Counted from the first letter of the stretch, positions 23,911 through 34,601 are shown. The stretch is DNA of 39,130 nucleotides from Kiloniellaceae bacterium (GCA_021776135.1 JAJFGL010000025.1:1-39130), one strand, 5' to 3'. Numbers and translations are program-made. The notes: generated from the letters alone by a model not told the origin.

Positions 23911-24614
23911 TCGACTTTTATTACTGGCCGACCCCCAACGGCTGGAAGGTCTCCATCATGTTGGAGGAATGCGGCCTGGCCTACAAAACGATCATGCTCG
24001 ACATCGGCGCCGGCGATCAGTTCACGCCGGAGTTTCTGGCCATCGGCCCCAACAACCGCATGCCGGTCATCGTCGACCGCGATGTGGACGGCGATCCCGT
24101 GCCGGTGTTCGAATCCGGGGCGATTCTTTTCTACCTGGCGGAAAAGACCGGCAAGTTCATGCCCGCCGATGCGCTGGGGCGCAAGGAAGCCCTCGAATGG
24201 CTGTTCTGGCAGACCGGCAATCAAGGACCCATGGCCGGGCAGCTCAGCCATTTCGTCAATTACGCGCCGGGGGAGCAGCCCTACGCCCTGGAACGCTATG
24301 GCCACGAATACGAGCGTTGCCTGGGGGTTCTGGAACGGCGCCTGGAAGACCGTCCCTTCATCCTCGGCGCGGATTATAGCATCGCCGATATGATGAGCTG
24401 GCCCTGGGTTTTGATCGCCAAGCCCCTGGGCCAAGCGCTCGAGGCTTTCCCAAGGGTTTTCGCCTGGCGCCAGAGCGTCAAGGCGCGCCCCGCCGTGCAA
24501 AGAGGCGTCGATCTAGGCAAGGAACACCGCCGTGCCGCACCGCCAAGCGAGGCCGAGCGCAAGATCCTCTTCGGCCAGAACGCAGACACCGCCAAGGAGA
24601 TTAGCGGCGGCTAG
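23907..24614 (+). CDS. Glutathione S-transferase family protein (YghU/YfcG-like)
   Basis: Encodes 235 aa. An N-terminal thioredoxin-fold domain has YYWPTPNGWKVSIMLEECGL, with PNGWKV typical of the Nu-class YfcG/YghU proteins, then NNRMPVIVD (cis-Pro) and FESGAILFYLAEKTGKF. The all-helical C-terminal domain follows, with GADYSIADMMSWPWV. Nu-class members act as disulphide-bond reductases with glutathione. It overlaps the CoA-transferase gene by 4 bp. Its TAG stop lies inside a short copy of the foldback-element end (24611-24640), and part of its 3' end is repeated at 24988-25026. Confidence 0.88.
   Translation: MIDFYYWPTPNGWKVSIMLEECGLAYKTIMLDIGAGDQFTPEFLAIGPNNRMPVIVDRDVDGDPVPVFESGAILFYLAEKTGKFMPADALGRKEALEWLFWQTGNQGPMAGQLSHFVNYAPGEQPYALERYGHEYERCLGVLERRLEDRPFILGADYSIADMMSWPWVLIAKPLGQALEAFPRVFAWRQSVKARPAVQRGVDLGKEHRRAAPPSEAERKILFGQNADTAKEISGG
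24513..24556 (+). repeat. Source copy of a short direct duplication (GST 3' region)
   Basis: The 44-bp stretch beginning CTAGGCAAGGAACACCGCC recurs at 24988-25026 with a 5-nt deletion and a few substitutions. The first copy codes for GLGKEHR-type residues of the GST C terminus; the second lies after the NIPSNAP gene. Confidence 0.7.
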
Positions 24615-24640
24615 ATCATTTTCCGATCGTACGGACCCAT
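24611..24640. repeat. Partial copy of the foldback element arm
   Basis: CTAGATCATTTTCCGATCGT followed by ACGGACCCAT matches the outer arm of the element at 135-164 apart from a few positions (TTTTCCGA and TACGGACCCAT are identical). There is no inverted partner nearby. It starts with the same CTAG and again supplies the stop codon of the preceding gene. Confidence 0.65.
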
Positions 24641-24655
24641 AGGAAGGAGATTCTC

Positions 24656-24985
24656 ATGCTGCTCGACGTCCGCACCTACCGTTGTAAGCCCGGAACCATT
24701 GCCGCGCACCTTGCCCTCTATGAAAAGTACGGTAAGCCGCCCCAGTTCCGCTGCCTCGGCGAACCGCTTTGCTATCTCAAGTGCGAAACCGGCGATCCGA
24801 ACGAATACATGCACATCTGGGTCTATGAGAACGCCGGCGACCGCGAGGCGAAGCGCGCCGCCCTCTGGGCCGACGAGGAATGGTTGGCCTACACGCGCAA
24901 AAGCGCGGAACTGGGCGCCCTGGCGAGCCAGGCGAACAAACTGATGACGCCGGTCAAGTTCTGCCCCCTGGCCGCCAAGTCATAG
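24656..24985 (+). CDS. NIPSNAP family protein
   Basis: Encodes 109 aa. LLDVRTYRCKPGTIAAHLALYEKYG (shown as LLDVRTYRCKPG plus TIAAHLALYEKYG) and MHIWVYENAGDREAKRAALW fit the NIPSNAP ferredoxin-like (dimeric alpha/beta barrel) fold. The molecular function of bacterial NIPSNAP proteins is unclear; they are frequent beside catabolic CoA genes. AGGAAGGAG precedes the ATG at 24656. Its position after the CoA-transferase and GST genes suggests one transcription unit. Confidence 0.82.
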   Translation: MLLDVRTYRCKPGTIAAHLALYEKYGKPPQFRCLGEPLCYLKCETGDPNEYMHIWVYENAGDREAKRAALWADEEWLAYTRKSAELGALASQANKLMTPVKFCPLAAKS

Positions 24986-24987
24986 GC

Positions 24988-25026
24988 CTAGGCAAGGAAC
25001 ATCGCCGCACCGCCAAGCGTGGCCGA
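24988..25026 (+). repeat. Second copy of the GST 3'-end duplication
   Basis: This is a 39-bp copy of 24513-24556 with 5 nt missing. It lies directly at the switch from GC-rich to AT-rich sequence, in front of the zinc-ribbon membrane protein gene, and may mark the joint of an insertion. Confidence 0.65.
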
Positions 25027-25042
25027 AAATTGGGATGTGAAA

Positions 25043-25486
25043 ATGGCTTGTGATAGATGTGGTAATATTGCGTGTTCTACTTATTATTCCTGTACAATTT
25101 GTAACCCTGACAATCAAAAAAAAGTCCAATTTGCTGATCCGGCTGCTCATGAGGCAGGGAGACAGCTTGGTTCTGGTCTGGTGGAAGGATTGATTTGGCT
25201 TGCCGGAAACAAATACCTTTCTTTTCTATGGTTTTGGCTTGCTTGGATAATTACTGCGATGACCTTAGGCGATAGTTATGTATTTAGACCGACGGACGAC
25301 AATTATCCTGGATGGTTCATTGTTTTATCGGTGTTCGTCCCAATTGGTCTCGCAGTTATTTTTCGTAAAGCTATCATGAAATATGTGCCGATGTTACTGC
25401 TTACGATTGTTCACACAGGTTTCCTTATTGTGTTGGGCATCATTGTGCTTTTTCTTATTATGTTTATCTATCATGCATTTAGTTAG
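25043..25486 (+). CDS. Zinc-ribbon membrane protein of unknown function, AT-rich
   Basis: Encodes 147 aa from the ATG at 25043 (MACDRCGNIACS); a GTG at 25019 lies in the duplicated DNA and is less likely. The N terminus has CDRCG and CTIC separated by 13 residues, with a further Cys between, a plausible zinc site. About three or four hydrophobic segments follow (FLWFWLAWIITAMTLG, GWFIVLSVFVPIGLAVIF, MLLLTIVHTGFLIVLGIIVL). Base and codon use is strongly AT-rich compared with the neighbours, indicating recent acquisition. I recognise no family. Confidence 0.6.
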   Translation: MACDRCGNIACSTYYSCTICNPDNQKKVQFADPAAHEAGRQLGSGLVEGLIWLAGNKYLSFLWFWLAWIITAMTLGDSYVFRPTDDNYPGWFIVLSVFVPIGLAVIFRKAIMKYVPMLLLTIVHTGFLIVLGIIVLFLIMFIYHAFS

Positions 25487-25592
25487 AATAACTGTGAAGA
25501 ATTATGCCTTACTGATTTTGACCCTCGTTGGTGCTTTGGATGTACCGCAGTCGTCCGCTTTGGGTGGTCGACGTATTGACTATTCTCTTTAG
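25473..25592 (+). CDS. Small ORF with signal-like start, possibly a truncated gene
   Basis: Forty codons from the ATG at 25473 encode MHLVRITVKNYALLILTLVG and a short tail ending GGRRIDYSL. It overlaps the end of the zinc-ribbon gene by 14 bp. KNYALLILTLVGALDVPQSSA resembles a signal peptide, so this may be the beginning of an exported protein that has lost its body. It could also be chance. Confidence 0.25.
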   Translation: MHLVRITVKNYALLILTLVGALDVPQSSALGGRRIDYSL

Positions 25593-25637
25593 TTTAGGAA
25601 TAAAAAGCTATGACTGAACTAGTCACGTGCCTGAGGT

Positions 25638-25820
25638 ATGATCACGGTTAAGCAAAGAACGCTGCGGAGTTTTTATCTGTTGCCGCGCGGGCCCACGGCG
25701 TTTCAGGTGGAGGATGCCGGCACTCGCGTCGAATTCCAGTTGGACGGCACCAGCAAGGCGACCGCGATGCTCGTGTGGTTTGAGCCGGGATTACCCTATG
25801 AAATGCCGCGCGTGCCGTGA
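25638..25820 (+). pseudogene. Probable gene remnant (C-terminal fragment)
   Basis: An open frame of 60 codons encodes FYLLPRGPTAFQVEDAG, then EFQLDGTSKATAMLVWFEPG. The beta-strand-rich pattern resembles the C-terminal domain found after some serine hydrolases, but it lacks any N-terminal domain. It is GC-rich, unlike the preceding gene. I treat it as debris in the 25487-25920 region; no other gene is seen there. Confidence 0.35.
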
Positions 25821-25920
25821 GCACGGCATCTTTCGTACCCACCACATGTCGCGCCCGGTCTTAGGTTTCGGGCGGGCCGCCGTTTGAACACTTGGGCTGC
25901 TTGGCATCGTCCGGTTTTTT

Positions 25921-26529
25921 TTATGGCTGGAACAGGCCCCTGTGTTTCAGGATTCCATCGATGAAATCTTGTGGTGAACCGTACTTGCTATAGCAATTGT
26001 CAATATTGCCGATCCGGCTGCCGATGCTGATTTCCGGAAACCCGATTTTCGCCATATCGTGACGCATCGCGGCGGCAACCCTGCTGAACCCCGCGCGGTC
26101 GAAACCCTCTTCATCGCGCAGGCGCAGGATCGCGACACAATCGCTAATGCTTTCATTCATCAGGTGTTCGGGGCTGTTGCGCGGCGGATGCGGGCGGTCG
26201 ACATCGCCGGTTTGGTGATGGGCGCATTCATGCCGGTCGATAAAGCGCTGAAATTCCGGTGGCGCGGCGGCATAATTGGATCTGAAAATCACCGCTTGAC
26301 CGTTACGGTCCCTGATGGCCATACCGGCCGCCATGGCAGAGCGTTCTCCGTTCCGCTCAATGAAGCGAACCATTTCCCCTTTATTATTGGTACAAGGCGG
26401 TGGATTAACGACATCGTAGGTCGTGAGAGTTTGAGCATCCTGCCCTATGGCGGCGTTGGAAGCAGCCATGCTCAAAGCCAGACCCATAGCGGGAAGAATG
26501 ATGCTCAGCGCAGTGCCTTGCAGCGGCAT
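25921..26529 (-). CDS. Small secreted HExxH protein, putative zinc metallopeptidase
   Basis: Encodes 202 aa. LSIILPAMGLALSMAASNAA is a signal peptide. The mature part contains RFIDRHECAHHQTG, an HExxH motif (His100, Glu101, His104), and 22 residues after His104 NESISDC (Glu126 or Asp130), a candidate third zinc ligand as in gluzincin-like folds. Four cysteines may form disulphides. ATG at 26529 follows GGGAGGTG. I cannot assign a named family, and activity is inferred only from the motif. It lies between AT-rich debris and tldD, transcribed in the same direction as tldD with a 53-bp gap. Confidence 0.6.
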   Translation of the reverse strand: MPLQGTALSIILPAMGLALSMAASNAAIGQDAQTLTTYDVVNPPPCTNNKGEMVRFIERNGERSAMAAGMAIRDRNGQAVIFRSNYAAAPPEFQRFIDRHECAHHQTGDVDRPHPPRNSPEHLMNESISDCVAILRLRDEEGFDRAGFSRVAAAMRHDMAKIGFPEISIGSRIGNIDNCYSKYGSPQDFIDGILKHRGLFQP

Positions 26530-26582
26530 CTTTTGACACCTCCCTAGCTAGAAGATCTTCGATCGCGGCGGGCCGGACAAGC

Positions 26583-28016
26583 TCAAGCCGCCGTGCCGCC
26601 GACGGTTAGCTTGTCGACCCGCAGGCTCGGCTGGCCGACGCCCACGGGCACGCCCTGGCCTTCTTTGCCGCAGGTGCCGACGCCGTGGTCGAGCTTCATG
26701 TCGTTGCCGATCATGGACACCTGGGTCAGCACATCGGGGCCGCTGCCGATCAGGGTCGCGCCCTTGACCGCCGGGCCGATTTTGCCGTCCTCGATCAAGT
26801 ACGCCTCGGTGCAGGAGAACACGAACTTGCCTGAGGTGATATCGACCTGGCCGCCGCCGAAGTTGACCGCGTAGAGGCCTTGTCTGACCGAGGCCAGAAT
26901 TTCCCCCGGCTCCTGGTCACCGGCCATCATGATGGTGTTGGTCATGCGCGGCATGGGAATGTGGGCGTAGGATTCCCGGCGCCCGTTGCCGGTCGGCTTC
27001 ATGCCCATGAGGCGGGCGTTCTGGCGATCCTGCATGTAGCCGGTCAGAATACCGTCCTCAATCAGGGTCGTGCATTGGCTCGGCGTGCCCTCGTCGTCGA
27101 TGCTTAAGGAGCCGCGCCGGTCGGCAAGCGTGCCGTCGTCCACCACCGTGACCCCGCTGGACGCGATCTTCTGGCCCATGAGCCCCGCAAAGGCCGAGGT
27201 TTTCTTGCGGTTGAAATCGCCCTCCAGGCCGTGGCCGATGGCTTCGTGGAGCAAAATGCCGGGCCAGCCCGGCCCCAGCACCACGGCCATTTCCCCGGCC
27301 GGGGCGGGCACCGAGTCCAGGTTGACCAGGGCCTGGCGCAGGGCCTCGTCCACCGCCGTGCGCCAATAGGCCGGGTCGATCAGGGTGTCGTAGGCGATCC
27401 GCCCGCCGCCGCCGTAGCCGCCGGTTTCCTGACGCCCGTCCTGTTCCACGACGACGGAAACGTTGAGGCGCACCAGGGGCCGGATATCGGCGCCGCGTTC
27501 GCCGCCCGCGCGCAGGATCTGCACCGCCTGCCATTCCCCGGCCAGGGAGGCCGAGACCTGACGCACCCGCGAATCCAGGCCGCGCCCATAGGCGTCCATA
27601 TCCGCCAGCAACTTGACCTTGGTCTCGAAGGGCACCGCGCCCAGGGGATTGAGGTCCGTATAAAGGGCGCGGTTGGTGCCCGCCGGATCGCCGGCCATGG
27701 TGCCGCCGTGGCCGGCGAGGACCGTGCGCACGGTCTGGGCGGCGCGCCGAATCGCTTCCTCGGACAAGTCGCTGGCGTGGGCGTAACCGGCGGCCTCGCC
27801 CGCGATGCTCCGCAGGCCGAAGCCCTGGGCGGTATCGAAGCTGGCGCTTTTCAAGCGCCCGTCGTCGTAGCCCAGGCTCTCGGACTGGCAGTATTCCAGA
27901 TACAATTCGCCGTCGTCGGCGCCCTGCAGGGCGTCGTCCACCAAGCGCTGGGTCCGGCCCAGGTCGAGCCCGGCCTTGGTGAAAAACAGATCGTCGGTCG
28001 CGGCGATATGGGACAT
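26583..28016 (-). CDS. tldD: Metalloprotease TldD
   Basis: Encodes 477 aa, as in E. coli TldD (481). HEAIGHGLEGDFNRKKTS carries the HExxxH zinc motif of the family, and GGGQVDITSGKFVFSCTEAY (exactly the conserved block with Cys) follows near the C terminus. TldD with TldE forms a heterodimeric protease that degrades unfolded peptides and matures peptide antibiotics; tldE is not in the window. The ATG at 28016 is preceded by ACGGAG. It is divergent from the DUF3422 gene. Confidence 0.95.
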   Translation of the reverse strand: MSHIAATDDLFFTKAGLDLGRTQRLVDDALQGADDGELYLEYCQSESLGYDDGRLKSASFDTAQGFGLRSIAGEAAGYAHASDLSEEAIRRAAQTVRTVLAGHGGTMAGDPAGTNRALYTDLNPLGAVPFETKVKLLADMDAYGRGLDSRVRQVSASLAGEWQAVQILRAGGERGADIRPLVRLNVSVVVEQDGRQETGGYGGGGRIAYDTLIDPAYWRTAVDEALRQALVNLDSVPAPAGEMAVVLGPGWPGILLHEAIGHGLEGDFNRKKTSAFAGLMGQKIASSGVTVVDDGTLADRRGSLSIDDEGTPSQCTTLIEDGILTGYMQDRQNARLMGMKPTGNGRRESYAHIPMPRMTNTIMMAGDQEPGEILASVRQGLYAVNFGGGQVDITSGKFVFSCTEAYLIEDGKIGPAVKGATLIGSGPDVLTQVSMIGNDMKLDHGVGTCGKEGQGVPVGVGQPSLRVDKLTVGGTAA

Positions 28017-28134
28017 CCGGTGAACTCCGTCAGGCTTGAAAAGGCGTCGTTGCTTCTGTCATAGCTCATATAGGGCCACGCACGGGGACAAAAAAGCGTA
28101 AAGCCCCCCAAGGGGGGAAAGGGGAACCGAAGTC

Positions 28135-29472
28135 ATGCCAAGCGGTCTGCGCGATCATCCCTTACGCCATGAGTTGAGCGAGGAGCTGCACGCGCGGCCC
28201 TTCGCCAGACTGCGGGCGCCCTTGCGCGCCACCCACCTGGCCCTGCTTTCCGGCGAAGACGCGGCCGCGGCCGACCGCGCCCAGGTCGCGGCCCTGTGCG
28301 AAGAATTCGGCGCCCCGCCGCCGGCGGACACGGATACCCACCACATGGCCGATCTGGGCGCGTTTCAGCTTAAGTGGGAACGCCATACCGAATTTTCTTC
28401 CTACACCTTTTTCACCGGCCCGGATGACACGGGGGCGGCGGATACAAAGCCAAACGCCAAGGATGTCTTCGAAATCCAGGCCCTTGCCGGGGTGCCGCGC
28501 AAGTGGCTGCAAAGCCTCGCCGGAGAGTTGCTGGTCGGGGTCCATCTCAGCCTCACGCCCAATACCCAAAGCCTGCCCGACGCCGAGGGGGTCGCGCGGG
28601 CTTTCGGCACCGACAACCTGGCCGGCTGCATGGCCGCCGGCGAAGCGGCGGCGGTCTTCGTCGATTTCCGCATCCACGGCGACGGCTTCGGACGCATCCT
28701 TGTCTGCGACCGGCATCTTAAGCCGCGCCAGGCCGGGCGTTTGGTTCAACGCCTGTTCGAGATCGAAACTTACCGGGCGATCGCCCTGCTCGCCTTACCG
28801 GTGGCCCGGCGCTACGGCCGGGACTTGACCCTGGCCGGCGACAGCTTGAGCGAGATGACCGGGCGCATGGCGGCCATGGAGGGTTTGGAAGACGAGCGCC
28901 GCCTGCTGGCGGAGTTGACGGATCACTCGGCCAAGGTCGAGCGCATCGCCGCCGACGCGAGTTATCGTTTCGGCGCCGCGCGGGCCTACTACGCCCTGGT
29001 GCGGCGCCGGGTCGAGGAACTGCGCGAGGTCCGCTACGAGGGCCTGCAAACCATTCACGGTTTTTTAGAGCGCCGCCTGGCCCCGGCCATGCGGACCTGC
29101 GAGGCCACCGCCGAGCGCCTCGATACCCTGTCGGGGCGCTTGTCCCGCGCCGCCGACCTCCTGCGCACCCGGGTCGATGTCAAGCTGGAATCGCAGAATA
29201 GCGCCCTTATGCACGCCATGGACCGGCGCGCGCGCTTGCAACTGCGCCTGCAGCAAACCGTGGAGGGGCTTTCGGTCGTGGCCATCAGCTACTACCTGGT
29301 CGGCCTCGTATCCTACGCCCTGAAAGCGGGCAAGTCGGCCGGCCTGCCGATCAACCCGGAGCTTCTGACCGGCCTCTCGATTCCCTTCGTTACCGGGGTG
29401 CTGGCGCTTGGCGTTTGGCGCCTGCGGCGGGGGGTGAAACGCGAAGAAGACAACCTGGCGCGAAACCGGTAA
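28135..29472 (+). CDS. DUF3422 family protein (membrane-anchored)
   Basis: Encodes 445 aa. HPLRHELSEELHARPF, HLALLSGED, FQLKWERHTEFSSYTFF and DLGAF are the characteristic N-terminal motifs of DUF3422 (COG4949). Two hydrophobic segments close to the C terminus (LSVVAISYYLVGLVSYAL and LSIPFVTGVLALGVWRL) anchor it in the membrane. No function is known for the family. In its leader, CCCCCC-AA-GGGGGG at 28104-28117 forms a short hairpin next to the ribosome binding region. It precedes the cox operon on the same strand. Confidence 0.88.
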   Translation: MPSGLRDHPLRHELSEELHARPFARLRAPLRATHLALLSGEDAAAADRAQVAALCEEFGAPPPADTDTHHMADLGAFQLKWERHTEFSSYTFFTGPDDTGAADTKPNAKDVFEIQALAGVPRKWLQSLAGELLVGVHLSLTPNTQSLPDAEGVARAFGTDNLAGCMAAGEAAAVFVDFRIHGDGFGRILVCDRHLKPRQAGRLVQRLFEIETYRAIALLALPVARRYGRDLTLAGDSLSEMTGRMAAMEGLEDERRLLAELTDHSAKVERIAADASYRFGAARAYYALVRRRVEELREVRYEGLQTIHGFLERRLAPAMRTCEATAERLDTLSGRLSRAADLLRTRVDVKLESQNSALMHAMDRRARLQLRLQQTVEGLSVVAISYYLVGLVSYALKAGKSAGLPINPELLTGLSIPFVTGVLALGVWRLRRGVKREEDNLARNR

Positions 29473-29489
29473 CCGGCGCTATCACTTAC

Positions 29490-29518
29490 TTGTGAGCGTG
29501 CGGAACTGTTGCTATAGC
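29490..29518 (+). promoter_or_regulatory. Predicted promoter of the cytochrome oxidase operon
   Basis: TTGTGA (29490-29495), a 17-bp spacer and TATAGC (29513-29518) resemble a sigma-70 promoter with 4 of 6 matches in each box. A GCCCCCG-GAT-CGGGGGC hairpin (29529-29545) follows in the leader before coxB. Confidence 0.4.
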
Positions 29519-29594
29519 TTCGGCGCTGGCCCCCGGATCGGGGGCTTGGTGTGGAAATGCGCGCCGGGCGATTGCAAGACGGGGAACCACGAAC

Positions 29595-32058
<2,464 letters not shown>

Positions 32059-32078
32059 ACCGCCACCCTAGAGGGCCC

Positions 32079-33023
32079 GTGACCGATACCTCCCTGAGCC
32101 TGACCCCGGCCCAAGACAGCGCTTCCGCCTTCGCGCGCGGGGACGCGCGCGTCGGCGATTACATGGCGCTTCTGAAACCCCGGGTCATGTCCCTGGTGGT
32201 CTTCACCGGCTTCGCCGGCCTGTTCGTCGCGCCGGGAAGCCCGCATCCCCTGCTGGCGGCGGTCGCGGTGCTGTGCATCGCCATGGGCGCCGGGGGGGCG
32301 GGCGCCATCAACATGTGGTACGACCGCGATATCGACGCGATCATGGAACGCACCCGCCGGCGCCCGATTCCCAGCGGCCGGGTGGAACCGGCCGAGGCCC
32401 TGACCTTCGGCATTATCCTGTCGTTGTTTTCGGTCATGTTGATGGGTCTGGCGCTCAACTGGGCCGCGGCCGGGTTGTTGGCCCTCGCCAATGCTTTTTA
32501 CGTCTTCGTCTACACCCTCTGGCTGAAACGCCGCACGCCCTTCAACATCGTGATCGGCGGCGCCGCCGGGGCCTTTCCGCCCATGATCGGCTGGGCCGCG
32601 GTGACCGGGACGGTGGGGATCGAAGCCATCGCCCTCTTCGCCATCATCTTCATGTGGACGCCGCCCCATTTCTGGGCCCTGGCCCTGTACCGGGCCGGGG
32701 ACTACGCCGCCGCCGGGATACCCATGCTGCCGGTGACCGCCGGGCCCGCGGTTACCCGCCGGCAAATCGTGCTCTACAGTATCATTCTCGTGCCCTTGTC
32801 TCTGGCGCCCGTGGCTCTGGGCTTCGCCGGCTGGCTTTACGGCACGGTCGCCGGCCTCTTCGGTTTGGCCTTCCTGACCCTGGCGTTCCGGGTTTGGCGC
32901 GAGACGGGCACGCGCGCCGCGCGCCGCCTGTTCGGTTTCTCGATTCTTTATCTCTTCGTGCTATTCTCCGCCCTGATCGCGGAGCGGGTTCTGACCGGCT
33001 CCCCGGCCGGGATTTGGGGATGA
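32079..33023 (+). CDS. ctaB: Heme O synthase (protoheme IX farnesyltransferase)
   Basis: Encodes 314 aa. [19 protein letters not shown] carries the NxxxDxxxD prenyl-diphosphate motif of UbiA-type transferases, and [20 protein letters not shown] is the second conserved loop. About nine membrane segments. It makes haem O, the precursor of haem A for the oxidase. The start is GTG at 32079 with GAGGG before it. The stop overlaps the next small gene in ATGA. Confidence 0.95.
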   Translation: MTDTSLSLTPAQDSASAFARGDARVGDYMALLKPRVMSLVVFTGFAGLFVAPGSPHPLLAAVAVLCIAMGAGGAGAINMWYDRDIDAIMERTRRRPIPSGRVEPAEALTFGIILSLFSVMLMGLALNWAAAGLLALANAFYVFVYTLWLKRRTPFNIVIGGAAGAFPPMIGWAAVTGTVGIEAIALFAIIFMWTPPHFWALALYRAGDYAAAGIPMLPVTAGPAVTRRQIVLYSIILVPLSLAPVALGFAGWLYGTVAGLFGLAFLTLAFRVWRETGTRAARRLFGFSILYLFVLFSALIAERVLTGSPAGIWG

Positions 33024-33160
33024 CCGCCATGGCGAAACGCGCGCCGCGCAGCGAGCTGCACCGCAAGCAACGCATCAAGAACCTGGCGGTGGTCGCCGCC
33101 TTGCTGGGCATGGTCGTGCTGATCTACCTCATCACCATCGTGCGCATCGGCGGGGCCTGA
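33020..33160 (+). CDS. 46-residue single-TM protein of the cox operon
   Basis: Begins with ATG overlapping the ctaB stop (ATGA) and ends 3 bp before ctaG. The peptide has a basic N terminus ([18 protein letters not shown]) and one transmembrane helix ([20 protein letters not shown]). Comparable short proteins occur at this position in other alphaproteobacterial cox operons, sometimes called CoxF, and are thought to help oxidase assembly; that name is not certain here. Tight packing on both sides makes it a real gene. Confidence 0.75.
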   Translation: MTAMAKRAPRSELHRKQRIKNLAVVAALLGMVVLIYLITIVRIGGA

Positions 33161-33163
33161 TCC

Positions 33164-33751
33164 ATGGCGCAAGCCGCAAGCAGGAACGCGCGCACCGCCA
33201 CCGTACTGTCGGCGGTGGTTCTGGCCATGATCGGTTTGTCCTTCGCCTCGGTTCCCCTGTACCGCATATTTTGCCAGGTCACGGGATTTGGCGGCACCAC
33301 CCAGGTCGCGGAAGCCCTGCCCACCGCCACCGCGTCCCAGCGGGTCATGGAGGTCCGCTTCAACGCCGATGTCGATCCCAGTCTGCCGTGGCGTTTTCAG
33401 CCGCTGGAACGCGCCGTCTCGGTCAGGGTGGGGGAGCCGGGCCTGGTCTACTTCCGGGCCACGAACTTGAGCGAGCAGGCAATTACCGGCACCGCGACCT
33501 TCAATGTGACGCCCATGAAGACCGGGGAATACTTCACCAAGGTCGCGTGCTTTTGCTTCGAGGAGCAACGGCTTGAGCCGGGGCAAACGGTCGATATGGC
33601 GGTCAGCTTTTATATCGACCCGGAAATTCTCGACGACCGTAACGTGGAGGAGGTGAAGGCGATCACCTTGTCCTACACTTTTTTCCGCAAACAGGACGCG
33701 GAACCCGGCATTCAATTGACCCAGCGCAGCTTGGCAACAGACACGCGATAA
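33164..33751 (+). CDS. ctaG: Cytochrome c oxidase assembly protein CtaG/Cox11
   Basis: Encodes 195 aa. One N-terminal membrane helix (VLSAVVLAMIGLSFASVPLY) is followed by FCQVTGFGGTTQ (Cys37). The periplasmic immunoglobulin-like domain has the copper motif CFCF at 129-132 (VACFCFEEQ). Cox11 delivers copper to the CuB site of subunit I. ATG at 33164 directly follows the small membrane protein gene. Confidence 0.95.
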   Translation: MAQAASRNARTATVLSAVVLAMIGLSFASVPLYRIFCQVTGFGGTTQVAEALPTATASQRVMEVRFNADVDPSLPWRFQPLERAVSVRVGEPGLVYFRATNLSEQAITGTATFNVTPMKTGEYFTKVACFCFEEQRLEPGQTVDMAVSFYIDPEILDDRNVEEVKAITLSYTFFRKQDAEPGIQLTQRSLATDTR

Positions 33752-33762
33752 AGAGGGATCCC

Positions 33763-34563
33763 ATGAGCGAAGCACACGGCCACACCCAAAACCATCCCTA
33801 TCACCTGGTCGCGCCCAGCCCCTGGCCGCTGGTCGGCGCCATCGGCGCCGGCACGCTCGCCCTGGGCGGCGTGCTCTACATGCACGAGATGACCGGCTGG
33901 GTCGCGGTCGCCGGGGCCTTGCTGGTGCTCTTGACCATGTATCTGTGGTGGTGCGACGTGGTGCGCGAGGCGCAGGTCGAGGGCCATCACACGCCGGTCG
34001 TGCAAATCGGCCTGCGCTACGGCATGGCCTTGTTCATCGCCTCGGAGGTGATGTTTTTCTCGGCCTTTTTCTGGGCCTATTTCGGCGCCGCGCTGTTTCC
34101 CAAGGCAGCGACCGGGTTCCAGTGGCCGCCGGTGGGAATCGAAACCTTCGATCCCTTCGACGTGCCCCTGCTCAATACCGCGATCCTTTTGCTGTCCGGC
34201 GTGACCGTGACCTGGGCCCATCATGCCCTGCGCGCGGGCGACCGGCGCAATCTGGTGCGCGGGCTCGCCATCACCGTCGCCCTGGGCATCTTGTTCACGG
34301 GCTTTCAGGCCTATGAGTACAGCCACGCGGCCTTCAACTTCACCGACGGCATTTACCCCTCGACCTTTTTCATGGCCACCGGGTTCCATGGCTTCCACGT
34401 CATCATCGGGACCTTGTTCCTGATCGTGTGCCTGTTCCGGTCTATGCGCGGGCATTTTACCCCGGAACAGCATTTCGGTTTCGAGGCGGCGGCCTGGTAC
34501 TGGCATTTCGTCGATGTGGTCTGGCTGTTCCTGTTCTCTTCCGTGTACCTCTGGGGCTCGTAA
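33763..34563 (+). CDS. coxC: Cytochrome c oxidase subunit III
   Basis: Encodes 266 aa with seven membrane helices. HPYHLVAPSPWPLVGAIGAG at the N terminus, LRYGMALFIASEVMFFSAFFW, FQAYEYSHAAFNFTDGIYPS and GFHGFHVIIGTLFLIVCLFR (the last three split from longer conserved blocks) and WYWHFVDVVWLFLF at the end are diagnostic. It stabilises subunit I and the proton pathway. AAGAGGGA precedes the ATG at 33763. Confidence 0.96.
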   Translation: MSEAHGHTQNHPYHLVAPSPWPLVGAIGAGTLALGGVLYMHEMTGWVAVAGALLVLLTMYLWWCDVVREAQVEGHHTPVVQIGLRYGMALFIASEVMFFSAFFWAYFGAALFPKAATGFQWPPVGIETFDPFDVPLLNTAILLLSGVTVTWAHHALRAGDRRNLVRGLAITVALGILFTGFQAYEYSHAAFNFTDGIYPSTFFMATGFHGFHVIIGTLFLIVCLFRSMRGHFTPEQHFGFEAAAWYWHFVDVVWLFLFSSVYLWGS

Positions 34564-34601
34564 CCTCGCGTCATTCTGGCCCAACCGCGACGGCATCCTA
34601 A

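Noticed and set aside
28104-28117. CCCCCC-AA-GGGGGG hairpin in front of the DUF3422 gene
   Set aside because: Could be a terminator or a translation control element, but there is no T run in the plus direction and no conserved riboswitch feature.
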